From Streptomyces sp. NBC_01788 (GTDB lineage: Bacteria > Actinomycetota > Actinomycetes > Streptomycetales > Streptomycetaceae), in the NCBI RefSeq assembly GCF_035917575.1, contig NZ_CP109090.1:1-64000 (forward strand): a stretch of DNA of 64,000 bases. The letters are read 5' to 3'. Shown here one piece after another: positions 50,886 to 59,699 of the stretch. The number at the start of each line of letters is the position of its first letter. The first letter of the stretch is position 1. Made by a program: the position numbers and the translations under genes. Under the pieces are notes generated by a model. That model was given only the letters and a program-made list of their open reading frames with translations. It was not told the DNA's origin and made no database searches.

Positions 50886-51345
50886 ACAGCCCCGGCCGTT
50901 CCTCCGCCAGCCAGCCCCGCGCGGCCAGCCGCTTGGCTTTCGACCGCACCCCTTCCACCTTCGCCGAGACCGGCTCCAGCCCCACCGCGGCCGCGAGTTG
51001 ACGACAGTCCATCGCCTCCCCGCGCATCCCGTTCCCGCCGGCCAGCACGTCCATGATCCGCTGGTAATCCGGCGCGAGAACCGCCGGGGTGAGCCCTTCC
51101 TCCCAGTGCGGCACCACTGAGCCGGGCACCGCCTGCCTGACCTGCACCGGCCGTTCGCCGGCCACCACGAACGGCGCCACGTCCTCGCCTCCGCGGGGCT
51201 CCGCCAGAACCTCGCCCACCGTCTCACGGGCAATCACGAACCGCTCCCAGAGCGCCTCCGCTTCCCGCAGCTCGGCCTGAAGGGCCTCCACCCGCTGCCG
51301 AGCAGCGCGTTCACGCTCCTCCAGCAACCCCATCACCGACGGCAT
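50851..51345 (-). CDS. IS-associated coiled-coil/HTH protein
   Basis: 164 residues from ATG 51345 with GGAGGTG at 6 bases. GLLEERERAARQRVEALQAE and LREAEALWERFVIARETV form a coiled coil; AMDCRQLAAAVGLEPVSAKV and RSKAKRLAARGWLAEERPGL form an HTH. Proteins of this type are recurrent companions of IS5-like transposases in Streptomyces. Convergent with and overlapping the transposase end by 35 bases. Confidence 0.7.
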   Translation of the reverse strand: MPSVMGLLEERERAARQRVEALQAELREAEALWERFVIARETVGEVLAEPRGGEDVAPFVVAGERPVQVRQAVPGSVVPHWEEGLTPAVLAPDYQRIMDVLAGGNGMRGEAMDCRQLAAAVGLEPVSAKVEGVRSKAKRLAARGWLAEERPGLFSVPAGRGGGS

Positions 51346-51461
51346 CCCGGCACCTCCGCCGAAGAGACGACACGACACCCCGTCCCTCCCGCCGAAACAC
51401 CACCCCTACACCTGACCAGCGGAAACGAACCCGTCACTCTCGGAAAGACAACGGCTTCTAA

Positions 51462-51859
51462 GGCTTGGGGCAGCCTCCTGCGCAGTGACCACTCCTCGGA
51501 CGTCTCCCAATCTGTGTCGCCTTCGACGCCGGACGGCGCGCCGCACGCGAGCACGACACTGCCGCGGAACTTCACGCCATCAGGCTGCGGCGGCCAAGCC
51601 AGTTCCTTCGATCCCGCGCGTTCGACCTGGCCAGGCCATGGGAGCGGGCCCAGACCACCAACTTGCTCGAGGCCCGCATCGACACTGACCGCCGCGTCCG
51701 TGATGAACAACGGCCTGATGCCGGGCCCCTCCGCCAGGAGGGGGGCGTGCCAGCAAGCCGGCCGCGTCCTGCGAAACGGTCACCGTCGGCGGCTACGTCC
51801 CCTCCGGAAGGGGGGGCGGGGCCAGACGATGTCCAGCGGATCGGGCATCTTCGCCAGCG
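51462..51859. other. Region between IS and tnpB remnant, no gene recognised
   Basis: About 400 bases. One minus-strand frame has a plausible composition but no family I recognise. It may contain eroded parts of the adjacent tnpB gene or its element. Confidence 0.35.
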
Positions 51860-52200
51860 TCAGCCTGCCGTCTCGGTATCGGAAGGCGCTGGTGCTGTAC
51901 TCGGCAAGAGCGCGGTGAACGCCGCCTGCGGGTGCCGCAAAGCCTGCTGCAGCGGGACGCAGGAGACGTCGTTGAGGTAGGTCAACTCCTCGATCTTCTT
52001 CCATGCGGTCAGCATCGCCAAGGTGGCGTGATAGGTGATCCGCTCTGTCCGCAGCGTCCACGCCTCGGCCCGTGCCGTCAGCGCCCGGTTGTAGACCTTG
52101 CGCACACATCCGAACGTGCGCGACAACTCCGCCGCCTGCGGTTTGGGTTGGATGAAAGCGGTGCTGACGTCCGCCTCACAGGGGTGGCCGCGCCCCGCAA
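51860..52200 (-). pseudogene. TnpB (IS200/IS605 OrfB) N-terminal remnant
   Basis: The minus-strand frame reads PQAAELSRTFGCVRKVYNRA, HATLAMLTAWKKIEELTYLN and VSCVPLQQALRHPQAAFTAL, the conserved N-terminal helix-turn-helix region of TnpB, the RNA-guided nuclease of IS605-type elements. Homology ends at about 90 residues with the loss of everything including the RuvC domain. Upstream residues (DVSTAFIQPK) resemble the usual start but no start codon is clear. Confidence 0.7.
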
Positions 52201-52942
52201 ACTACTACGCCGGCTGATGGTCACCTGAGGGATCGTCGGCGATGAATGCCGGATCGCCCTGACGGCGATCCGGCCTTCCCGCCCTGCCCCGTGTCGGCGG
52301 GCGAAGACTGGTGGTCACAGGCTGACTCTTCCGGCACGGTGACCTGACGGGTTTCTGGACAGGGCAGATTCGTGACGCCGCCAAGTACGGGGGCCTGCCC
52401 TCGTTGTCAGTGGCGGCACCTACCCTGCCTTCTCACGATGGCGTCTAACGGGCGGTCACGATGGCGCAGCGCCGCAATAGCACGGTCGTCCAGCAGCAGG
52501 GCTGTATGGGAAGGCTGCCTGATCCGCCCGCTTCTGGGATGAGGGGCCGCTTCCGCTTCTGGGAGGTAGGGGGGGAGCCGGCAAGGACGGCATGTCGCTC
52601 AAAAGGGGGAAATCGCGAGTTGCAGCAAAGGTGGGCCCTTCCGGGGGGAGACGGTGACTGGCCTTGCTGGCGACGGGGGCAGTGCCCTGACCTGAGGGGA
52701 TTAGGCGTCGCCACAGGGCGTCCGACCTGCACGGGTGATGAGAGCGCTGGATTCTTCCCCTTATGGCCCATGTGCGCTACATCTATACAGGCGCTCCCGT
52801 TCGCTCGGCGAAGTCTGCACACCCTCAAGGGTTCAACTACGCGCCGAGAATGTGTTCAAATGGTGAAGGATTTGCAGTTATAACGCCTGGGGGGCGTTGG
52901 CTCTGAGAACGGCGGACTGCACAGCACGTGGGGGGCAGGGCC
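52201..52942. other. Intergenic region upstream of the dpd operon
   Basis: About 740 bases without a convincing gene, lower in GC towards its right end. The dpd operon promoter should be here. The AT-rich stretch ATTTGCAGTTATAACG at about 52868-52883 is a candidate -10 region. Confidence 0.4.
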
Positions 52943-55900
52943 ATGACGTACGGTCACGCGGATGGTTCGCGGATTGGTACTTTTGTGCGGGTGCCGGGGG
53001 GGCCGGGCATCGGCAAGATCGGAGCGGTGGAGGACGGCCGTGTCCGCGTCGACTACTTTGAGTCTCCGGTTACAACGGTGGCGCACTCGCAGTGGGTTGC
53101 TGACCGGCTCGCCCATCGGGTGCTTCTCGACGTCGAGGAGCGCATCTGGTGGAGGAGCCGCAACCGCAACGGGGCGTGGAACGCAGGACGGGTTGCTTAC
53201 GCCAGTGAGCGTGAGTACATCGTGCGGTTCCCCAATGCAGACTACGATCTGCCGGTTTCCGTGGACGATCTCTACGTCCGCTGGGATCGGCCGGTGCAGG
53301 ATCCCGTGGCCAGTCTCGCCGTGCGGGGAGGCAGTACCGCTCCCTTCCGGAAGGCACGCCTGCCGATGTTGCATAGCTTGGTGCGTCAGCGTGGCGCCTG
53401 CGCTGGCATGAGTGCGTTTGTGTCCTCTTCGGTGGAGATCTACCCCCATCAGATCGATGCCGCGTTGACGGTGCTCTCCGACCCCATCCAACGGTACCTG
53501 CTGGCCGATGAGGTCGGACTGGGCAAGACGATCGAAGCGGGTTATGTGATCCGGCAGGTGCTGCTGGACGATCCGACTGCGCGAGTTGTGGTGGTCGCGC
53601 CCGCGGCGCTTCGTCGGCAGTGGCTGAGCGAGCTTCAGGAGAAGTTCCACATCGGCGACTTCTCCAAGGAGCAGTTGGTCGTCACCTCCCACGAGACCCC
53701 GCACAAGTGGCAGACCTATGAGGGCTTTGCGCTGGTGGTGGTCGATGAAGCGCACGCTCTGGTGCAGTCGGGCCCGCAGCAGTCGCCCTACCGGGAGTTG
53801 TGTGCGCTGGCGCACTCTGCGCAGCGGTTGCTGCTGCTGTCGGCGACGCCGGTCACCTCGCATTACCTGACCAATCTGGGCCTGTTGCACCTGCTGGATC
53901 CGAAGCTGTACCGGTGGGACCAGCAGGCACAGTTCGAGAAGCGGTATGTGATGCGCGCGGCGCTGGCCGACTCCGTGCAGTCCCTTGATCCGGAGTTGAA
54001 CTATGTGATCCGCGACAGCCTGGCCGACATCGCCGATCTCCTGCCCGCCTCCGACACCCGCTTTCACCAGCTCGCCAGCGATGTGCTGACGTTGCTCGAT
54101 GATGAGGACGAACTGATCGATGAAGGCCTGCGCAGCGACTTCGCTTACCGGGTCGCACAGGTGCGTGCTCATCTCAGTGAGACCTACCGCATTCACCGGC
54201 GGGTGATCCGCCATCGTCGCGAGGCGGTGCTGCGGGAGAGCACCGAGCCGGAAGCGATGGGGTTGACGTACATGGTGCGGGGCCGGGCTCGGCCGACGCT
54301 CATGCCGGCTCCTTCCGGTACTGCAGACGCGGGGCCGGACTTGGTGCTGCGCTGGTGGAACCAGGTACGTGACCATCTGGACAACCAGCAAGCTACCGGC
54401 GAGAGCGCCACCTACGGCATGGTGCTGGCCGTTCTTGCTGCGCGAGCGACGGGCCTGCCTCAAGACGTCGTCGACGTGTTGCGATGGCGGGTGGATGCCG
54501 ATGAGGCCGCTGCACAGCGGGCCGGCGTGAGCGCGCAGGAAAGGGCGCTGCTGGCCGCAGCCCCAGTGGTGGCTGCCGAGCGCGGCCTGCTCGACAGCGT
54601 TCAAGGAGAGATCTCTGCGCCTTCTCGGGAGGACATGCGCGCCCTGGTGGACGCCTTGTTGCCCCACTTGCGTGGGCTGAAGAAGTCGGTGATCTTCTGC
54701 GGACCGGGTCAGATGGCCGGCTATCTCACTGACCATCTGAGGCGCCGGTTCGGGCGGCTGACGGTGGCTGAGCACTCTCGGCTTCAGGGACCGGCGGGTG
54801 CGGCGGATGCGCTGACGGCGTGGTCGAACGCTGCAGGGCAGGCGGTGCTCATTGCGGACGACTCCGCCGAGGACGGACTGAACCTGCAGGTGGCCGACGG
54901 CGTGTTTCACCTGCGGCTGCCGTGGTCGGCCAATCAGTTGGAGCAGCGACTGGGGCGGGTGGACCGCTACCCCGGTGCGCAGGGTGCAGGTGGTGACGAG
55001 CCTGCCGCGCAGTTCCGTCTGGCCGATGAAAACGGCAGCGATGCCTCCTTCAGCGAGGCGTGGGCGGCGTTGCTGACCGAGGGCTATGAGGTCTTCGACG
55101 CCTCCACCTCGACGTTGCAGGATGCCATCGCGCGATCCCTTCAGGGGGTGTGGGAGCAGGCCTTTGCAACCGGACCGGAGGGGCTGCTGGCGCAGCGAGA
55201 GGAAGTACGTCGTCTTCTGCGGGAGGAACAGCAGGAGATCGCCAAGATGGACCTGTTGGAGTCCATTCACACCGCCGGGCAGGGGCTGCGCAGTGTTCCA
55301 CAATCTCTGATCGATGTGGAGACGGACTGGAAGCAGATCCAGTCGGCGCTTGAGGGCTACACCGACAAGGACAGTGGGGGCATCCGCCTGCAGCACGTGA
55401 CGCGCTCGGTCAACGGCGTACCGGCGATCCAGTTCAACGTGGGTTCGGCGCACCCCCTGCTGGCGCCGCGGCACTGGCGGCGGGTGCAGCAGCGGATCAC
55501 TGATGATGTGCTGGCGGCGGGCGTGTTCAACCGTTCAGTGGCATTGCGGCACGCGGGCACGCGGCTTTTCAGGCTGGGCAATCCGTTGGTGGACCTGCTC
55601 AGTGAAGCGGTCCTCAATGACGATTTGGGGCAATCCGCAGCGTTTCGCCGCATCGACCGGCGCATGCCGCGTGGTGAGGAGCCTCAGCCCTACTACGGCT
55701 TTGACTTCCTCATCGAAGCCGATGTCGCAGCCGCTTTGTCTTGTGTGGAGGACAGTTCGGATGCGGCGCGGGCCCTGCGCCGGCAAGCCGACCGCATCCT
55801 TGCTCCGTTCGTACGCCGGATGTGGGTGGAAGGGGGCACCAACCGGGCTGTCACCGACCCGGCGCAGGTGGCATGGCTGAACGCACCGTACGACAAGCTC

Positions 55901-56263
55901 AACGGTGACCGTAACTACAACAGCGCACGCGCTGATGAGTACTTCGCTTTGTTCGGCGGGCAGGAGGCCGCCGGCACCTTTGCCCGCGAGGCCTCACAGG
56001 CCGCTCTCGGTTTCCTGCACCAACACACGAATCTGACGGCCACCTGCGAGGAAGCCCAGCAGCAGGCATTGGAGGTGGCCGCCGTCCTCAACGCCCAGTG
56101 CGGTGCCCGGCGCGCCGCAGGCCATCTGGTGACCGACACCGAGGGCCTGGTGACCGATGCCGCCATCTTGCAGGCGTTGGCCAAGGGGTTGTCCCGTCCG
56201 GTGATCCGTATCGTCGCCGCCGTGTGCGTCGTGCGTAGGGGCTTGGAGTACGTGCAGGCGTGA
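52943..56263 (+). CDS. dpdE: DpdE, SNF2-type helicase of the Dpd system
   Basis: 1106 residues from ATG 52943. An N-terminal beta-rich region of about 160 residues precedes a SNF2/RapA-like motor: LADEVGLGKTIEAGYVIRQV (Walker A, about 188-207), LVVVDEAHALVQ (DEAH, about 265-276), LLLLSATPVTSHYL (motif III), GLNLQVADGVFHLRLPWS and NQLEQRLGRVDRYPG (motifs V-VI). A long helical C-terminus follows. Identification as DpdE rests on length, type and the gene order E-F-G-H-I-J that follows. In the known system the later genes restrict DNA lacking 7-deazaguanine derivatives. The stop overlaps the next start (GTGA). Confidence 0.85.
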   Translation: MTYGHADGSRIGTFVRVPGGPGIGKIGAVEDGRVRVDYFESPVTTVAHSQWVADRLAHRVLLDVEERIWWRSRNRNGAWNAGRVAYASEREYIVRFPNADYDLPVSVDDLYVRWDRPVQDPVASLAVRGGSTAPFRKARLPMLHSLVRQRGACAGMSAFVSSSVEIYPHQIDAALTVLSDPIQRYLLADEVGLGKTIEAGYVIRQVLLDDPTARVVVVAPAALRRQWLSELQEKFHIGDFSKEQLVVTSHETPHKWQTYEGFALVVVDEAHALVQSGPQQSPYRELCALAHSAQRLLLLSATPVTSHYLTNLGLLHLLDPKLYRWDQQAQFEKRYVMRAALADSVQSLDPELNYVIRDSLADIADLLPASDTRFHQLASDVLTLLDDEDELIDEGLRSDFAYRVAQVRAHLSETYRIHRRVIRHRREAVLRESTEPEAMGLTYMVRGRARPTLMPAPSGTADAGPDLVLRWWNQVRDHLDNQQATGESATYGMVLAVLAARATGLPQDVVDVLRWRVDADEAAAQRAGVSAQERALLAAAPVVAAERGLLDSVQGEISAPSREDMRALVDALLPHLRGLKKSVIFCGPGQMAGYLTDHLRRRFGRLTVAEHSRLQGPAGAADALTAWSNAAGQAVLIADDSAEDGLNLQVADGVFHLRLPWSANQLEQRLGRVDRYPGAQGAGGDEPAAQFRLADENGSDASFSEAWAALLTEGYEVFDASTSTLQDAIARSLQGVWEQAFATGPEGLLAQREEVRRLLREEQQEIAKMDLLESIHTAGQGLRSVPQSLIDVETDWKQIQSALEGYTDKDSGGIRLQHVTRSVNGVPAIQFNVGSAHPLLAPRHWRRVQQRITDDVLAAGVFNRSVALRHAGTRLFRLGNPLVDLLSEAVLNDDLGQSAAFRRIDRRMPRGEEPQPYYGFDFLIEADVAAALSCVEDSSDAARALRRQADRILAPFVRRMWVEGGTNRAVTDPAQVAWLNAPYDKLNGDRNYNSARADEYFALFGGQEAAGTFAREASQAALGFLHQHTNLTATCEEAQQQALEVAAVLNAQCGARRAAGHLVTDTEGLVTDAAILQALAKGLSRPVIRIVAAVCVVRRGLEYVQA

Positions 56264-58839
56264 GCATGGATGAATGGGGGCAGGCGCGTCGCCTGTTCGC
56301 CGCGTGGCCGGCAGCGGGCATGGATGCGCCCTCGGTTGGGACGGTGCGCCGGTTGAGCGATGCGCTGGCCGGACTAGGTAGTGATGCCAGCGGATGGCGC
56401 GACGTCGTCACCTTGACGCATCAGATCCTGTTGCGTGCCGATGCTTTGGGTAACCCTGCTCGCCTCCCGGTTCCCCTGCGTGAGGGGTTGCCGACGCTCG
56501 AGCAGTGGCGGGCGGGCGGCGTGGACGTGCTCTTCGACGGTGAACGCGTCTTGCTAGGCGGCGTGCCGTGGGCGCCTGCGGAGGACTCTGCCGCAGCGTG
56601 CGAAGCGGGTCTGGATCAGGTCCGCCAGGCGGTCTTGGGGGCTGACTCCTCGATGCGGCGAGCGTTGGATCACACACCTGCTGACCCGTTTTGGGCGCAT
56701 GTGTGGGACTACCGCCACTACTTGTCCCGGGGCCAGCAGCAGGCAGCGCGCTCGCTGGCGATGATGCCGGCGGGGGAAACGGCGATCGTCTGCCTGCCCA
56801 CCGGGCATGGCAAGACCCCGGTGGCGCTCGCGGCATGCTTGCTGGCCGGCGCCCATGGCGGCGTGTCGGTGCTGGTGGTTCCCACGGTGGTGTTGGCCAT
56901 CGACATGGAACGCCGCATCCGCAGCCTGCTCAGTCGCATCCACCCCGACGCCGCCCGGCGCAGGTATGCCTATGTCGGCTCTTTGGATACCGCCGCCAAG
57001 CAGCAGATCCGTGACGACATCGTCTCCGGACGCCAAGGGGTGGTGGTGGCCTCCCCCGAGGCGGTGACCATGGGGCTGCAGGCGGCCTTGTTGGAGGCTG
57101 CCAACGCCAAGCACTTGCACTACCTCATCCTGGACGAGGCGCATCTCGTCGAGCAGTGGGGCAACGACTTCCGCACGGCCTTTCAGTCGCTGGCCGCACA
57201 GCGGCGCAACTGGATCAGCGCAGCCGGTCAGCAGTGGGCGCCGCGCACCGTTGCCATGAGTGCCACGCTCACGCAGCAGCAGGTCAGCACCTTGGAGAAC
57301 CTTTTCGCCCGCCCGAGGCAGGCGAAAATGGTGTGGGCATCGGAGTTGCGGCAAGAGCCGGCCTACTTCATCGACTCCTTCTCCGACGAGGAAAAACGTA
57401 CTGAGGCCGTACTGGAGGCCGTCACCCGCCTGCCCAAGCCGATGGCGCTGTATGTGGCGCGGCGTGAGGACGCCAAACTGTGGCTGCACAGGCTGCGGCA
57501 GGCCGGCCTGCACCGGGTGGGTACCGTGCATGGTGATTCCACCGAGGAGGAGCGGCGTGCGGCACTGTCTGGTTGGGCGGGCCGCCAAGACGACTCCCCC
57601 GTTCCGACGCGGTTCGACGTCATCGTGGGCACCTCCGCCTTCGGCCTGGGGGTCGACCTGGGTGATGTGCGCACGGTGATCCACGCCTGCCTGCCCGAGA
57701 CGGTGGACCGCTACTACCAGGAAGTCGGACGCGGCGGGCGGGATGGCAGCCCGTCCCTGGCCTACCTCGCCACCATTCCCTCAGATCGCGCGATCGCGCA
57801 CACCCTCAACCGCCAGAACCTCATCACCGCTCCTACCGCGTGGGAGCGCTGGTGGGAAGGCATGTTCTTGCAGCACACCAGGAGCGAGGGCACCTTCTAC
57901 CGGCTGAACCTTGCGCACCGACCGACGCGCCTGGCCGAGGGATTCAAACGCCACCGCGGATGGAACGAGCAGATCCTCAACTTCATGGTGCGCGCCGGCC
58001 TGATCGAGATCCGGCCTCCCGAGCCGCCGCAGCGTGGGCAAGGGGAGGACGAGGGGGCGTGGCAGCGAAGGCTGACCGCGTTCTACGACCAGGCACCCGA
58101 CCTCGTGGATGTCGACCTCAAGGACGGGCAGACTAACGATCCCGCCTATTTCGCCGCCGCTATCGACCGAGTGCGACGCGACATCAGAGCAGCTCAAGAC
58201 AGCGCCCTCCAGCGGATGGAGCGACTGCTGCTGCGTCGACGCTGCCTGGCCGATGACCTGGCGCAGTACTACACCGTGGATGGCTACTTCACCATGCCGG
58301 CCTGTCGCGGGTGTCCTTCGTGTCGGCGTCAGGGTCTGCCGCCCGGCGGCCCAGGAACGCTGTATCGCACTCCCCTTTCCCCCGACCCGGACATCGCCGA
58401 ATGGCCACGCAGCAGGGCTCCGCTGCACCGACTGCACCCCTACAGTGCGAGCCTGTGCCTGTATTGGCGCAGCGGCAACGAGCGCGGCACAGAGTTGATG
58501 CCCTTGCTGGTGCGCCTGGCGCGGTTGGGAGTCTCCTACTTCGGCGGTCCCGGTCTTGATGCCGAGCAGGCACGTCAGATCCAAGAGCAGGCCGGTTCGG
58601 CCGCGGTGGTCTTTGATGAGGACGGCAGCCTGGTGCACGAGGTCCAAGGCCTGGTGGTGTGGGTGGAGAAGGAGAACGCCACCGTTGTGGACGCCGACGC
58701 CTGGACGCGTCTGTCCGACGGCGAGCCGATCTACCTGCTGCATCCCGAGAAGGCAGAAGACCCAGAACGCCCCGGTCGTCTCCTTCTCGACACCCATGCG
58801 ACCACGGTCTCCCTCGAGCATGCGAGAAAAGAGCTCTAA
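56260..58839 (+). CDS. dpdF: DpdF, RecQ-like helicase of the Dpd system
   Basis: 859 residues from GTG 56260; ATG 56266 is an alternative. Walker A CLPTGHGKTPVALAACLLAG (about 178-197), LILDEAHLVEQWG (about 287-299), MSATLTQQQVSTLENLF, and the RecQ-type VDRYYQEVGRGGRDGSPSLA (motif VI). A cysteine cluster CRGCPSCRRQG near residues 684-694 could bind zinc. The C-terminal 160 residues are not recognised. Tightly coupled to dpdE and dpdG. Confidence 0.85.
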   Translation: MSMDEWGQARRLFAAWPAAGMDAPSVGTVRRLSDALAGLGSDASGWRDVVTLTHQILLRADALGNPARLPVPLREGLPTLEQWRAGGVDVLFDGERVLLGGVPWAPAEDSAAACEAGLDQVRQAVLGADSSMRRALDHTPADPFWAHVWDYRHYLSRGQQQAARSLAMMPAGETAIVCLPTGHGKTPVALAACLLAGAHGGVSVLVVPTVVLAIDMERRIRSLLSRIHPDAARRRYAYVGSLDTAAKQQIRDDIVSGRQGVVVASPEAVTMGLQAALLEAANAKHLHYLILDEAHLVEQWGNDFRTAFQSLAAQRRNWISAAGQQWAPRTVAMSATLTQQQVSTLENLFARPRQAKMVWASELRQEPAYFIDSFSDEEKRTEAVLEAVTRLPKPMALYVARREDAKLWLHRLRQAGLHRVGTVHGDSTEEERRAALSGWAGRQDDSPVPTRFDVIVGTSAFGLGVDLGDVRTVIHACLPETVDRYYQEVGRGGRDGSPSLAYLATIPSDRAIAHTLNRQNLITAPTAWERWWEGMFLQHTRSEGTFYRLNLAHRPTRLAEGFKRHRGWNEQILNFMVRAGLIEIRPPEPPQRGQGEDEGAWQRRLTAFYDQAPDLVDVDLKDGQTNDPAYFAAAIDRVRRDIRAAQDSALQRMERLLLRRRCLADDLAQYYTVDGYFTMPACRGCPSCRRQGLPPGGPGTLYRTPLSPDPDIAEWPRSRAPLHRLHPYSASLCLYWRSGNERGTELMPLLVRLARLGVSYFGGPGLDAEQARQIQEQAGSAAVVFDEDGSLVHEVQGLVVWVEKENATVVDADAWTRLSDGEPIYLLHPEKAEDPERPGRLLLDTHATTVSLEHARKEL

Positions 58840-58841
58840 CG

Positions 58842-59699
58842 ATGCAGTTGCTGAACACCCCCACTCCGCAGCCGGGAGTCATGTGGACTGCGGTACGTTT
58901 CCTCGCGTCAGAGGGAAAGCCGGTGTCCAAGAAGACGATCACCATGTACTTGGAGCCGGGCGAGGAGGCGAAGAACGCCGGCCCGGTACATCACGCCCTG
59001 AACACGTTGAAGGGTCTAGGACTGGCTGTTGTATCCGAAGACGACGCCTGGTCCCTTGCTGGTGGGCTGGAGAAGATCGCCGTTGACGACTTTGCCGGCT
59101 TCCAGAAGGTGGCGCGTGCGGCCATTTTGGGGGTCGACGGGGAGGTGCCGGATCCGCCCGAGGACATCCGGCGTGCTCTTGCCTGGATCCTGTCAAGGGA
59201 CCCCTTCAAAGAAGCCTTCAACTGGGCGATCGTCGACCAGGTCCACAATCGCACCGCACCGGACGGCCAACTCGTATTGACCAATGACACACGTTGGCCC
59301 GCATTCGCTGCTTGGGGAACTGCCCTAGGGCTGATCGCGCCAGCGCCTCACGCCGCCAATCGGCACGTGCCGGACTGCACAGGTGCAGTCCATCAGGTGC
59401 TCACCGATGGACTCGAGCGTGGCCGCGCCACTGATTCCATGAGCGTCGTCCAGTTGCTGCGCCACCAACTGCCTGTGGTGGCTGGTGGGGTCCTCGCCAC
59501 GTCGCTGGGCTATGTCGTTGATGCTCCCAAGGTTGCTGGTGCGGCCTTGTCCTTTGCGTTGTTGCGGGGCGAGCACGAGGGGTGGCTGCTGCTGGGGCAG
59601 GACTCGGACGCCTCCGTGGTCATCAATCTGCACGACCCGGAGCGTTCCTCTCCCCGTATTTGTTCTTCCATCACCCTGCTGGAGGGCGACGATGCCTGA
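58842..59699 (+). CDS. dpdG: DpdG
   Basis: 285 residues from ATG 58842, two bases after the dpdF stop. The N-terminus resembles a winged helix (GVMWTAVRFLASEGKPVSKK, VHHALNTLKGLGLAV). The rest is helical with AFNWAIVDQVHNRT. No catalytic motif is seen. Size and place between dpdF and dpdH match DpdG, a component of unknown biochemical role. The dpdH start lies inside its last codons. Confidence 0.8.
   Translation: MQLLNTPTPQPGVMWTAVRFLASEGKPVSKKTITMYLEPGEEAKNAGPVHHALNTLKGLGLAVVSEDDAWSLAGGLEKIAVDDFAGFQKVARAAILGVDGEVPDPPEDIRRALAWILSRDPFKEAFNWAIVDQVHNRTAPDGQLVLTNDTRWPAFAAWGTALGLIAPAPHAANRHVPDCTGAVHQVLTDGLERGRATDSMSVVQLLRHQLPVVAGGVLATSLGYVVDAPKVAGAALSFALLRGEHEGWLLLGQDSDASVVINLHDPERSSPRICSSITLLEGDDA

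Larger units (their letters stand above)
49832..51458 (+). mobile_element. IS5-family insertion sequence with opposed second gene (1627 bp)
   Basis: The left end GAAGCTGTTGCTCT (49832) matches the reverse complement of the right end (GAAGCCGTTGTCTT, ending 51458) at most positions. TAA is duplicated at 49829-49831 and 51459-51461, a TNA triplet as in IS1031-like elements. It carries a transposase on plus and an accessory gene on minus whose 3' ends overlap. Confidence 0.75.

Noticed and set aside
52856..55474. 872-codon minus-strand frame over dpdE
   Set aside because: The plus strand carries all SNF2 helicase motifs; the minus frame has none.
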